Positions 57,801-59,671 of a DNA stretch of 64,000 nucleotides are shown here, one piece after another. Numbering within the stretch: position 1 is the first letter of the stretch; every line of letters begins with the position of its first letter. Made by a program: the position numbers and the translations under genes. The notes beneath the pieces were generated by a model. That model searched no databases. It was given only the letters and a program-made list of their open reading frames with translations, and was not told the DNA's origin. Source of the DNA: Apostichopus japonicus (lineage: Eukaryota > Echinodermata > Holothuroidea > Aspidochirotida > Stichopodidae); assembly GCF_037975245.1 (NCBI RefSeq), contig NC_092577.1, positions 1,238,001-1,302,000 on the forward strand, read 5' to 3'.

Positions 57801-59402
57801 AGCCACCCCCTACATTAAATACTACCAACACCATCTTAGAAACAAAGCCACCCCCTACATTAAATACTACCAACACCATCTTAGAAACAAAGCTACCCCC
57901 TACATTAAATACTACCAACACCATCTTAGAAACAAAGCCACCCCCTACATTAAATACTACCAACACCATCTTAGAAACAAAGCCACCCCCCCCCCACATT
58001 CACAACCACCAACACTTTCTTAAAAGAAAGGAGGAATCTGCCTTCTTTGCAACAACTTTGTCCCAAATTGTATATGTAAACTAGACATCACCCAGAAAGG
58101 CTTTCGATATTTAATTTTGACCAGTGGTTCAATCTTAAAAGGCATGATGACACACTGGGTTGTGTTTCATGTCTAACATTGTATAATAAACCCATCAGTT
58201 CTACATGGAACTAACAAGATTGAGATTCCAATGAGAGTCTAATGTAGAAAACATACACTGTAAATGTGCACTACGTTTTTAAATGAAATTAAAGACTACA
58301 GCACCAGGTATAAGGCAGGGAGGGGTGGGGGTGGGGACCTGTCCGGTGTTGTAAAACATACTTTATAACGTGAAACTGATTCCCTAACTTTGTTATGCTT
58401 TTTATTTTCATCCACAAGTTGTTCCAAATTCTGTAAATAGTAGATGCAACATGTCGATTACTAGGTTTATTTATATCCACACCTTCAATCTACGGTAAAC
58501 GTTTTGCTTCCATAGCTGGGGTCGCCAGCAATGAACTCTACGAGGCAGAGATTCCGTTCTATGACAGGAGTCGATGCGAGCAGCAATTCTTCATCGTCGG
58601 GATAACTCAAACACAATTCTGCGCCGGTATTTCCGGAACAGATGTACCAGATGCATGCCAGGTATGGATATATTACTTAATCATAATCCATAACTCATTA
58701 ATCCACTCGTCAGTTGCAAGCACAATGATTGTTTCTTTTCTTTTGCTTTTTGATGTTTTTTTTTCAACAAAAACTACTTTCCATTACATGATTAACAGCT
58801 AAGGCAGTGGACTTGTGATGTAAGGATTACAGGTTCGAGCCCTGGCCAGATCATTGGATTGTGTCCTTGGGCAAAGCACTTTATCTCCATTGCCTCTCTT
58901 CACCCAGGTGTATAAATGGGGACTTGCGAGGTGACTTGTAAATATAGTTGCGTGCGCCGGTTTGTGGCTGCACCCCAGAAGAAGTCCCCCAGGATACACA
59001 TGGCCGTGGTGCCCCAGGAGAGATTGTTTGAATTGCGCACACTTTGGTGTGTAGGTGTGACAAGTTACCAATGACCAGGGTTAAGTACAGCGCGGCGAGA
59101 CTTTATTTTAAGTTGCTAAGAACTGTAAATTATTATTATTATTAACTTCAGTTGTCTGTGGCATCACTCCAAGTCAAAAAGATCACATTACCCATCCTCT
59201 ACCTCATGCTGTGACTCTCCTCTCGTTTTAACAGGGGGACAGCGGTGGTCCGTACATGTGTTACAATCAAAACACGGACTCGTGGACCGACGTGGGTGTC
59301 GTCAGTTACGGCATCGGGTGTGGATCGGGGACCACTCCCGGCGTATATACCAGGATATCACAATATAGAGACTTCATCAACAGTACTATGAATAGTAACT
59401 GA
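481..59402 (+). CDS. type II transmembrane serine protease with SEA, EGF, 27 CCP modules and a trypsin domain (39 exons)
   Basis: This gene was joined by hand from 39 exons with AG/GT borders. Their lengths sum to 6522 nt, or 2173 residues plus stop, and the frame is kept throughout. Domains: cytosolic tail 1-45 ending in a Lys-rich stretch, signal anchor about 46-70, linker 71-83, SEA about 84-205, linker 206-230, EGF 231-267, CCP1-27 268-1923, and protease 1924-2173. The activation site is R1936|I1937, and the catalytic residues are H1978, D2023 and S2121. D2115 at the base of the S1 pocket predicts cleavage after Arg or Lys. No signal peptide is present; the basic side of the helix faces the N-terminus, giving type II topology. 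Known type II membrane proteases (matriptase, HAT/DESC, hepsin, corin groups) share the anchor and protease, some with SEA. CCPs just before a protease are typical of C1r/C1s/MASP and arthropod Factor C. The full combination is unfamiliar to me. A surface role in immunity, clotting or adhesion is inferred. Confidence 0.9.
535..935. repeat. (AT)n microsatellite with AGGCTATAT interruptions
   Basis: About 400 bp of TA/AT dinucleotides, broken at intervals by AAGA, GCAA and AGGC. The open frame across it is only the repeat read as Tyr-Ile. Confidence 0.95.
2019..2032. promoter_or_regulatory. X-box-like palindrome
   Basis: GTTGCCGTAGCAAC fits the RFX-factor X-box form GTNRCC-N(0-3)-RGYAAC. Motif match only; no functional evidence. 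Confidence 0.35.
2876..3059 (+). CDS. exon 2: cytosolic tail and signal-anchor helix
   Basis: The exon encodes residues 10-70. It has a Ser-rich tail, a KQKK basic cluster at about 39-43, then some 24 mostly Leu/Val/Ile residues. Basic residues before the helix with none just after predict the N-terminus inside the cell. A Cys at the membrane border could be acylated, which is inference. The acceptor follows a T-rich tract and the donor is GTAAGT, phase 1. Confidence 0.9.
3060..4577 (+). other. intron 2, with a diverged 170-bp duplication
   Basis: It contains poly-C/poly-G tracts near 3107-3121, 3356-3368, 3908-3920 and 3960-3970. Segments at about 3805-3970 and 4138-4320 look like two diverged copies of one sequence (shared TTGGAAGCTGTTTCTA, GCAGATCTGAT, GAAAATCTGGG). 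No exon is seen. Confidence 0.5.
4578..4616 (+). CDS. exon 3: Thr/Ser-rich juxtamembrane linker
   Basis: A 39-nt microexon encoding residues 71-83, rich in Thr, Ser, Ala and Pro, and so a likely O-glycosylated stalk between membrane and SEA domain. It is in phase with both neighbours (acceptor TTTCAG, donor GTAAGC), and skipping it would keep the frame. Confidence 0.8.
5764..7999 (+). mobile_element. CR1-like LINE, 5'-truncated and frameshifted
   Basis: A retrotransposon copy in intron 3, in the same direction as the host gene. The first part keeps the end of an apurinic-type endonuclease ([19 protein letters not shown]). A reverse transcriptase follows, with [30 protein letters not shown] and FADDTKLY (FADD in place of YADD). 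The reading frame breaks near 6520, 6778 and 7600-7675, so it is dead. It ends in CTAAACTAAACTAA, matching a second fragment at 55412. The assignment to the CR1 group rests on motif wording recognised by eye. Confidence 0.85.
8341..8450 (+). CDS. exon 4: first part of SEA domain
   Basis: The exon encodes residues 84-120. A beta strand is followed by an NFTENLLD segment (one N-glycosylation sequon) and an acidic helix ending in EFISY, the usual start of SEA domains. The acceptor is ATTAG and the donor GTAAGC. Confidence 0.85.
8451..8953 (+). other. intron 4
   Basis: AT-rich, with an imperfect X-box-like palindrome (GTTACCATAGTAAC, 8458-8471) right after the donor and a TATATG-rich stretch near 8750-8810. 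No exon is seen. Confidence 0.5.
8954..9021 (+). CDS. exon 5: middle of SEA domain
   Basis: The exon encodes residues 121-142, including [19 protein letters not shown], which matches the helix-to-strand part of SEA. It runs phase 0 in, phase 2 out. The donor is GTACTG, which is acceptable but not ideal. Confidence 0.82.
9077..9439. mobile_element. TTAA-flanked MITE, copy 1
   Basis: A 355-bp non-autonomous element (9081-9435) between TTAA duplications at 9077-9080 and 9436-9439. The ends are imperfect inverted repeats (AGGGTGTGAAGACTCGCGC at left, the complement of GAGTCTTCAATGCCT at right). A second copy lies at 14442-14805. A TTAA target suggests mobilisation by a piggyBac-type transposase, which is inference. 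Confidence 0.75.
10109..10296 (+). CDS. exon 6: SEA domain with self-cleavage motif
   Basis: The exon encodes residues 143-205. It begins RNGSVVVYW, giving the G|SVVV motif at G145-S146. In MUC1 and several membrane proteases this motif breaks by itself and leaves two non-covalently held halves. The rest is the second helix and closing strands. The donor is GTAATT. Confidence 0.87.
10297..10727 (+). other. intron 6
   Basis: It contains a poly-C tract near 10424-10435, GTTGCCATGGTAAG at about 10455 (near X-box) and an ATTATA-rich stretch at about 10595-10655. Confidence 0.5.
10728..10802 (+). CDS. exon 7: Pro/Gln-rich linker between SEA and EGF
   Basis: The exon encodes residues 206-230, a cysteine-free linker with PPQQPQ and likely flexible. 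It is symmetric (phase 1-1), so it could be skipped without a frameshift. The acceptor is TTCACAG and the donor GTAACC. Confidence 0.8.
11059..11452. mobile_element. hAT-type MITE with 8-bp target duplication
   Basis: The 378-bp element (11067-11444) has perfect 12-bp terminal inverted repeats, CAGTGGCGGAGC and GCTCCGCCACTG. It is flanked by the direct repeat ACCAGCTG at 11059-11066 and 11445-11452. An 8-bp duplication and CAG...CTG ends are typical of hAT transposons. It has no coding capacity and lies in intron 7. Confidence 0.88.
11598..11708 (+). CDS. exon 8: EGF-like module
   Basis: The exon encodes residues 231-267, with six cysteines in EGF spacing (C-x4-C-x5-C, then C-x-C and C-x7-C) and the NGG and Gly-Asp-Arg-Cys features near the end. 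There is no clear calcium-binding D-x-D/E-Q start. The exon is symmetric phase 1-1 with donor GTGAGT. Confidence 0.9.
14442..14805. mobile_element. TTAA-flanked MITE, copy 2
   Basis: Close to the element at 9081-9435 along its full length. TTAA lies at 14442-14445 and 14802-14805, with the same inverted ends (the left end is one A shorter). It lies in intron 8, same orientation. Confidence 0.78.
16101..16398. repeat. minisatellite, about 15 bp unit (CAAGTCCCCTACCCC)
   Basis: Around 18 irregular copies; C-rich on the + strand, almost no G except in AAG. The open frame across it is a Pro-Thr-Ser repeat artefact. Confidence 0.9.
17889..18065 (+). CDS. exon 9: CCP module 1
   Basis: Residues 268-326. 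It has six cysteines and the [11 protein letters not shown] start, but the Trp motif is RWTNIAP where most modules have WSG. Acceptor TTTGTAG, donor GTAAGT. Confidence 0.9.
18066..18989 (+). other. intron 9 with foldback and 27-bp repeats
   Basis: A foldback at about 18228-18302 pairs GATAACATT with AATGTTATC and AATCAATCT with AGATTGAT. A tandem repeat at 18462-18640 has about seven copies of a unit like CGTTTAATGCCAATCCCAGA. Confidence 0.6.
18990..19175 (+). CDS. exon 10: CCP module 2
   Basis: Residues 327-388. Six cysteines, with a longer loop ([11 protein letters not shown]) before Cys5 and a WTGSQPVC ending. Acceptor TTTCAG, donor GTAAGT. Confidence 0.9.
19296..19590. repeat. minisatellite, about 18 bp unit (CACATACTCACAGCAAAAC)
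   Basis: About 16 copies in intron 10, with CATAC/CATCC and TCACAG/TCATAG variants. The rest of intron 10 up to 20579 holds a near X-box (20404-20417) and nothing else recognised. Confidence 0.9.
20404..20417. promoter_or_regulatory. X-box-like site
   Basis: GTTGCCATGGTTAC; its complement GTAACCATGGCAAC is a strong RFX X-box form. It lies in intron 10, 163 bp before exon 11. Motif only. Confidence 0.35.
20580..20765 (+). CDS. exon 11: CCP module 3
   Basis: Residues 389-450. Six cysteines and a clear PSNGDLIC / GSVC / WSGSPASC pattern. Acceptor TGTACAG, donor GTGAGT. Confidence 0.92.
21307..21436 (+). repeat. dispersed repeat D1, copy 1
   Basis: About 130 bp in intron 11 that recurs in the opposite direction at about 41241-41373. 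Shared words include CAGTGCTCTTGAGCATG and CAGGTATTGGTTCTTTTGTA. It may be a SINE or LINE tail; the family is not identified. Confidence 0.75.
21477..21671 (+). CDS. exon 12: CCP module 4
   Basis: Residues 451-515. Six cysteines ending WSGEEPAC, then a short PNTGG tail before the donor GTGAGA. The frame stays open past the donor into the AAC array, reaching a stop at 21842, so intron retention would add an Asn-rich tail. Confidence 0.92.
21676..23185. repeat. 1.5-kb AAC/AAT-rich array right after exon 12 donor
   Basis: An irregular tandem of AACAATAACA, AACAACAGTAAC and AACAACACTAAT units with larger repeats of 75-150 bp. It is strongly strand-biased: A and C dominate and G is scarce. It begins four bases after the exon 12 donor. 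Long frames on both strands are artefacts of the composition. Confidence 0.92.
23186..24188 (+). other. rest of intron 12
   Basis: No gene or repeat recognised apart from short G/T tracts (23599-23616, 24126-24138). Confidence 0.4.
24189..24371 (+). CDS. exon 13: CCP module 5
   Basis: Residues 516-576. Six cysteines. The Trp motif is AWDQTPPTC, so WSG is lost. An N-glycosylation sequon (NVT) lies at the start. Acceptor CGTCAG, donor GTAAGA. Confidence 0.9.
24912..25109 (+). CDS. exon 14: CCP module 6
   Basis: Residues 577-642. Six cysteines and a long [12 protein letters not shown] loop. The donor GTATCT is the start of the 156-bp tandem array that follows, so five further donor-like sequences lie downstream. 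Confidence 0.92.
25103..25890. repeat. 156-bp tandem array, five copies, starting at exon 14 donor
   Basis: Units begin with AGGTATCTTnCTGCTTGACC at 25108, 25263, 25425, 25582 and 25739, with a sixth start at 25883. The first start is the real exon 14 splice donor, so the array repeats the donor-like CAG|GTATCT. Each unit also carries a GTGTTGCTATAGCAACAC palindrome (see X-box cluster). Confidence 0.93.
25221..25865. promoter_or_regulatory. cluster of five X-box-like palindromes
   Basis: GTTGCTATGGCAAC at 25221-25234, GTTGCTATAGCAAC at 25377-25390, 25539-25552 and 25852-25865, and a one-base variant at 25696-25709. They are spaced by the 156-bp repeat. They match the RFX X-box form; function is not shown. 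Confidence 0.4.
26685..26864 (+). CDS. exon 15: CCP module 7
   Basis: Residues 643-702. Six cysteines with WTGMEPSC. Acceptor CCATAG, donor GTATAG. Confidence 0.92.
26865..27688 (+). other. intron 15
   Basis: It starts with a TTGATTGATT run (about 26876-26912); otherwise AT-rich with nothing recognised. Confidence 0.4.
27689..27871 (+). CDS. exon 16: CCP module 8
   Basis: Residues 703-763. Six cysteines; [12 protein letters not shown] near the end resembles modules 6 and 9. CpG-rich relative to its introns. Acceptor GTGCCAG, donor GTAGGT. Confidence 0.92.
27894..28279 (-). mobile_element. tRNA-derived SINE, near full length (minus strand)
   Basis: On the minus strand it starts GGGCGTTGTGGTCAAGTGG (A box) and has GGTTCGAGCCC (B box). 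A tRNA-unrelated body of about 280 bp follows, ending in (TAA)n. Related copies lie at 54702-55075 and 58800-59144. It lies in intron 16. Confidence 0.85.
28694..28876 (+). CDS. exon 17: CCP module 9
   Basis: Residues 764-824. Six cysteines. The usual NG before Cys2 is replaced by a Ser-rich stretch (ATSSSSFQC), and WIENEPSC replaces WSG. Acceptor AATCTAG, donor GTAAGG. Confidence 0.9.
29570..30175. repeat. 76-bp tandem array spanning the exon 18 acceptor, eight copies
   Basis: GTGTGCGACACCC recurs at about 29609, 29685, 29761, 29836, 29909, 29985, 30061 and 30137. Each unit holds intron end (TTTTACACCGTCTATTCACAG) plus the first 37 nt of exon 18. The last copy alone continues into the full CCP. 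The unit is not a multiple of three, so upstream acceptors shift frame. The three-copy case, which would keep frame, meets TAA at 30029-30031. Confidence 0.93.
30132..30323 (+). CDS. exon 18: CCP module 10
   Basis: Residues 825-888. Six cysteines, closely like module 13 (NGNI-C, Asn-rich loop, LPSGLWSG). It ends with a short Pro/Ala linker. The first 37 nt and the acceptor are also present in seven upstream tandem copies; only the last copy opens into the full module. Donor GTACTA. Confidence 0.92.
30360..30612 (+). repeat. dispersed repeat D2, copy 1
   Basis: Begins near GCCTGACGTTTCGATCC, with the palindrome GATCCTAGCAGGATC. It is about 250 bp, starting some 37 bp after exon 18. Copy 2 lies at 41846-42135. 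Probably a MITE or SINE fragment; family unknown. The rest of intron 18 up to 31907 has a G tract near 31720-31748 and nothing else recognised. Confidence 0.78.
31908..32084 (+). CDS. exon 19: CCP module 11
   Basis: Residues 889-947. Six cysteines but divergent: the NG turn is replaced by ENTD, the Gly-Phe after Cys4 is Gly-Ser, and the end is GGAFFC without the usual Pro. Acceptor ATTCAG, donor GTATGT. Confidence 0.9.
32085..32842 (+). other. intron 19 with a small foldback
   Basis: GGCCTGACATTT (about 32312) and AAATGTCAGGCC (about 32355) form a perfect 12-bp inverted repeat, related to the start of repeat D2. Nothing else recognised. Confidence 0.5.
32843..33025 (+). CDS. exon 20: CCP module 12
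   Basis: Residues 948-1008. Six cysteines with [12 protein letters not shown] replaces the usual Gly-Phe core. Acceptor CTCCAG, donor GTGAGT. Confidence 0.9.
33115..33545. repeat. tandem repeat, 52-60 bp unit, about eight copies
   Basis: Units like ATTCAACAACATTAAGGAAC followed by CTTCAGTGACAGCATGTGAC and a TTTATG end, in intron 20. Copies vary in length by internal deletions. Confidence 0.9.
33630..34656. mobile_element. putative solo LTR (about 1.0 kb)
   Basis: A sequence from TGTAGCGCC (33634) to GGCGTCACA (34652) has TG...CA ends with short inverted termini. It is flanked by the 4-bp direct repeat ATAT on both sides. It has no coding frame and its base composition (CpG-containing) differs from the intron around it. 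This fits a solo LTR of a Gypsy-like element, but no second LTR or gag/pol is present to prove it. Confidence 0.55.
34657..35289 (+). other. rest of intron 20
   Basis: AT-rich; no exon or repeat recognised. Confidence 0.4.
35290..35469 (+). CDS. exon 21: CCP module 13
   Basis: Residues 1009-1068. Six cysteines; NGNIAC with an Asn-rich loop makes it a sister of module 10. Acceptor ACCTAG, donor GTGAGT. Confidence 0.92.
35470..37738 (+). other. intron 21
   Basis: Over 2.2 kb with a G tract near 37125-37134. I found no CCP-like exon or recognisable element. Confidence 0.4.
37739..37924 (+). CDS. exon 22: CCP module 14
   Basis: Residues 1069-1130. Six cysteines. It shares the C-P-A/V-x(3)-F-Q-x-T-C-T-Y loop and LNTGS with module 16, pointing to a duplicated pair. 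The Trp motif is WDNFIPSC. Acceptor CAACAG, donor GTAAGT. Confidence 0.92.
38130..38530. repeat. 86-bp tandem array of a partial CCP exon, five copies
   Basis: Copies start at about 38132, 38219, 38304, 38390 and 38476. Each holds ACCTGTCCAGTTCTCCTGG and encodes [13 protein letters not shown], like the start of module 15 in exon 23. The AG acceptor expected before it is missing (TCTGGTGTTAAC), so these are dead partial exons. Confidence 0.88.
38631..38807 (+). CDS. exon 23: CCP module 15
   Basis: Residues 1131-1189. Six cysteines with WSGSEPIC. Its first 13 codons ([13 protein letters not shown]) resemble the [13 protein letters not shown] encoded by each 86-bp repeat just upstream. Acceptor CTTGTAG, donor GTATAG. 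Confidence 0.92.
39175..39426. repeat. 20-bp minisatellite (AAGTATTTTACAAGGCACAT), about 13 copies
   Basis: A nearly perfect 20-bp tandem in intron 23, ending 124 bp before exon 24. Confidence 0.95.
39550..39735 (+). CDS. exon 24: CCP module 16
   Basis: Residues 1190-1251. Six cysteines; closest to module 14 by eye ([21 protein letters not shown]). Acceptor ATTCAG, donor GTATGT. Confidence 0.92.
39736..41240 (+). other. first part of intron 24
   Basis: No exon recognised. A short CATGTGAC/CATGACC-rich stretch lies at about 40000-40240, and there is a G tract near 40626. Confidence 0.4.
41241..41373 (-). repeat. dispersed repeat D1, copy 2 (inverted)
   Basis: Reverse complement of 21307-21436 with few differences; intron 24. 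Confidence 0.75.
41846..42135 (+). repeat. dispersed repeat D2, copy 2
   Basis: Closely matches 30360-30612, then repeats its own GGGGATTAGTAGACAAGGG segment a second time. Ends 142 bp before exon 25. Confidence 0.78.
42278..42454 (+). CDS. exon 25: CCP module 17
   Basis: Residues 1252-1310. Six cysteines with WTGEQPSC; the NG turn is replaced by TPQATLSC. Acceptor CATCAG, donor GTAAGA. Confidence 0.92.
42455..43680 (+). other. most of intron 25
   Basis: No exon or repeat recognised. Confidence 0.4.
43688..43807. promoter_or_regulatory. seven clustered GAATATTC palindromes before exon 26
   Basis: GAATATTC starts at 43688, 43704, 43718, 43744, 43769, 43784 and 43800, mostly within the 12-bp palindrome ATGAATATTCAT. 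The pattern fits a POU dimer site (ATGNATATNCAT) or a heat-shock element pair (GAAnnTTC). It may be only a simple repeat. Confidence 0.4.
43838..44017 (+). CDS. exon 26: CCP module 18
   Basis: Residues 1311-1370. Six cysteines with IPNGEVVC and WTGQEPIC. The acceptor CTTGCAG lies 30 nt after the last of seven GAATATTC palindromes. Donor GTAAGT. Confidence 0.92.
44018..45370 (+). other. intron 26
   Basis: Poly-G/poly-C tracts near 44552-44561, 44683-44694, 44958-44968 and 45131-45138. No exon seen. Confidence 0.4.
45371..45556 (+). CDS. exon 27: CCP module 19
   Basis: Residues 1371-1432. Six cysteines; SFQSQC and [11 protein letters not shown] place it near modules 14 and 16. The donor GTCAGT lacks the usual A at +3. 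Confidence 0.9.
45557..46738 (+). other. intron 27
   Basis: It contains GTTGCCAATGGCAAC (45648-45662), a G tract near 46057, an AT-rich GAATATTTATGAATATT stretch (about 46260-46340) and three copies of a 31-bp unit with TTCATTTTATGACTATAAAG (about 46577-46660). Confidence 0.55.
46739..46918 (+). CDS. exon 28: CCP module 20
   Basis: Residues 1433-1492. Six cysteines with GSVCTYVC and WSGDAPSC. The donor needed for the frame is GTTCGT, which is weak. GTAATC five bases further on is the only nearby alternative, and it would change the phase. Confidence 0.87.
46919..47685 (+). other. intron 28
   Basis: Short TGTATTGTATG/GCATGCATG repeats (46960-47105) and a telomere-like cluster near 47240-47275 (TTAGGG, CCCTAACCC). 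Confidence 0.5.
47686..47865 (+). CDS. exon 29: CCP module 21
   Basis: Residues 1493-1552. Six cysteines; NTRF replaces the NxGF core and the end is WTGETASC. Acceptor CAACAG, donor GTAAGT. Confidence 0.9.
47866..48398 (+). other. intron 29
   Basis: C tract near 47936-47946; no feature recognised. Confidence 0.4.
48399..48581 (+). CDS. exon 30: CCP module 22
   Basis: Residues 1553-1613. Six cysteines. First of the modules 22-26 cluster that share an aromatic-Ala/Pro-Gly/Ser-Ser loop before Cys3. Here it reads FSAGSMC, with NGDPPSC earlier. Acceptor CTAACAG, donor GTGAGA. Confidence 0.93.
48582..49173 (+). other. intron 30
   Basis: No feature recognised beyond G-rich runs near 49050-49075. 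Confidence 0.4.
49174..49356 (+). CDS. exon 31: CCP module 23
   Basis: Residues 1614-1674. Six cysteines; FNAGSMC loop and [10 protein letters not shown]. Acceptor GCTACAG, donor GTAAAT. Confidence 0.93.
49357..49950 (+). other. intron 31
   Basis: It contains GTTGCCAATGGCAAC at 49520-49534, the same 15-mer as in intron 27. A frame open for about 130 codons shows no motif. Confidence 0.4.
49951..50136 (+). CDS. exon 32: CCP module 24
   Basis: Residues 1675-1736. Six cysteines; FNAGSVC loop and [10 protein letters not shown]. Acceptor CCACCAG, donor GTAAGC. An X-box-like palindrome starts 11 nt after the exon. Confidence 0.93.
50567..50752 (+). CDS. exon 33: CCP module 25
   Basis: Residues 1737-1798. 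Six cysteines; FFASSVC loop and [10 protein letters not shown], nearest to module 24. Acceptor TTCTCAG, donor GTAAAC. Confidence 0.93.
50815..51330. repeat. about 36-bp tandem repeat in intron 33, about 14 copies
   Basis: Units resemble CACTTACAGATGTACTTTAT followed by AGCCTAACCTACAA, with point changes and occasional ACCTGCAG or ACATGCAG variants. The array holds many ACAG triplets that look like weak acceptors. Confidence 0.9.
51677..51862 (+). CDS. exon 34: CCP module 26
   Basis: Residues 1799-1860. Six cysteines; FSPGSVC loop and EWSLPEPVC. There are two acceptors six bases apart (TTTTAG ending 51676, TTTCAG ending 51682). Both keep frame and differ by two residues (Ser-Val) before the first Cys. 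Donor GTCAGT. Confidence 0.9.
52025..52286. mobile_element. foldback element (possible MITE), 262 bp
   Basis: The ends CCATTAGCTATAGGTTGCAT and ATGCAACCTATGGTTAATGG are inverted repeats over about 20 bp with three mismatches. Inside, AAAACCTGCCG and CGGCAGGTTTT form a perfect hairpin at about 52049-52082. No clear target duplication. Intron 34. Confidence 0.55.
52380..52568 (+). CDS. exon 35: CCP module 27
   Basis: Residues 1861-1923. Six cysteines, with a longer loop ([10 protein letters not shown]) and SWSNNEPTC. It is the last module before the protease. Acceptor ATACAG, donor GTATCT. Confidence 0.92.
52569..54162 (+). other. intron 35 between last CCP and protease
   Basis: It contains a small AAAGCATAGCAAAGCATACT repeat (about 52755-52825) and a C tract (54009-54021). 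No exon is supported. Confidence 0.45.
54163..54331 (+). CDS. exon 36: protease activation site and catalytic His
   Basis: Residues 1924-1979. VVCG begins the linker, with a Cys that can pair with the protease core. PR|IVNG at 1936/1937 is the activation cleavage site. CGGALI and LTAAHC follow, with the catalytic H1978. The exon ends in phase 2 with donor GTAAGA. Confidence 0.94.
54702..55075 (+). mobile_element. tRNA-derived SINE, copy in intron 36
   Basis: A box TGGTCAAGTGG at about 54711 and B box GGTTCGAGCCC at 54755-54765, with the same body as the 27894 copy. The 3' end differs (ATATAAG...GTATGTATG in place of the TAA repeat), perhaps a subfamily. Confidence 0.85.
55412..55609 (+). mobile_element. 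3' fragment of the CR1-like LINE
   Basis: About 200 bp matching 7795-7995, including the end of the RT frame (VNEWN-LPEK) and the CTACTAAACTAA terminus. It is a 5'-truncated insertion ending about 58 bp before exon 37. Confidence 0.9.
55668..55936 (+). CDS. exon 37: protease domain with catalytic Asp
   Basis: Residues 1980-2069. NDIALIKL carries D2023. PLCLND holds the Cys that partners the activation-linker Cys, and NCFVAGWG is the usual mid-domain motif. The stretch between AAHC and the LGD strand is a few residues shorter than in trypsin. Acceptor TTTCAG, donor GTGAGT. Confidence 0.94.
56320..58015. repeat. 45-bp minisatellite with higher-order structure, about 36 copies
   Basis: The unit is CACCATCTTAGAAACAAAGC, CACCCCCTACATTAAATACT, ACCAA. 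Boundary variants with a longer C run and CACATTCACCACCACTCA occur at about 56493-56520, 56907-56930 and 57533-57558, with a related end at 57988. GCTACC in place of GCCACC marks the second unit of each block (56584, 56991, 57622) and further units at 57306 and 57890. It lies in intron 37, splitting the protease domain. Minus-strand frames are 15-residue repeat artefacts. Confidence 0.95.
58016..58515 (+). other. rest of intron 37
   Basis: Nothing recognised. Confidence 0.4.
58516..58661 (+). CDS. exon 38: protease domain, S1 pocket Asp
   Basis: Residues 2070-2118. It includes SRC...QFCAG (a disulfide pair) and DACQ at 2115-2118. The Asp six residues before the catalytic Ser marks trypsin-like specificity. 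Phase 1 in, phase 0 out, donor GTATGG. Confidence 0.94.
58800..59144 (+). mobile_element. tRNA-derived SINE, 5'-truncated copy in intron 38
   Basis: Starts inside the tRNA part, keeps the B box GGTTCGAGCCC and body, and ends in (ATT)n. Most similar to the inverted copy at 27894-28279. Confidence 0.85.
59152..59190 (+). pseudogene. relic of a protease activation-linker exon
   Basis: After an AG, the sequence reads TTGTCTGTGGCATCACTCCA, against TCGTCTGCGGCACCACTCCG at the start of exon 36. It translates to VCGITPS in the same phase. The match fades after about 25 bases, so it looks like the remnant of a duplicated exon 36 just before exon 39. Confidence 0.55.
59235..59402 (+). CDS. exon 39: protease domain, catalytic Ser and stop
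   Basis: Residues 2119-2173. GDSGGP carries S2121. [19 protein letters not shown] forms the substrate wall, with Tyr where trypsins have Trp and both pocket glycines kept. A C-terminal helix follows, then TGA at 59400-59402. All ten cysteines of the five standard disulfides are present across exons 36-39. Confidence 0.95.
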   Translation, partial: GDSGGPYMCYNQNTDSWTDVGVVSYGIGCGSGTTPGVYTRISQYRDFINSTMNSN

Positions 59403-59665
59403 GGCCTCGGCTTGAATGAGGAAACTAATCTTGTTTGACGTCTTTCAACAAAATGCTCTATTCCTAACCTAAAGGACTACATACACTTTACTCCCAATCT
59501 CTCTGCCCGGCAACATATAAAGTCACATAAAGGGCATTTTAGTGAAGAGACATGCAGCGATACAACTCACTTTAAATATTAATTTCCTTTTCTTGAGTGA
59601 GTGGGATGAAAGTGGGATGGGGTGGGGGTGGGTGGAAGAGGTTTGGAGAGGAGAAAAACTGGTCA

Positions 59666-59671
59666 ATTAAA
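59666..59671 (+). terminator. candidate polyadenylation signal (ATTAAA)
   Basis: First common variant signal after the stop codon, 264 bp downstream. An exact AATAAA lies further on at 60316-60321. Transcript data would decide. Confidence 0.35.

Noticed and set aside
56298-57999. Long minus-strand frames rich in Gly/Val (15-residue repeat)
   Set aside because: They are the 45-bp minisatellite read in one open frame; no start context, no unique sequence, and they lie inside intron 37.
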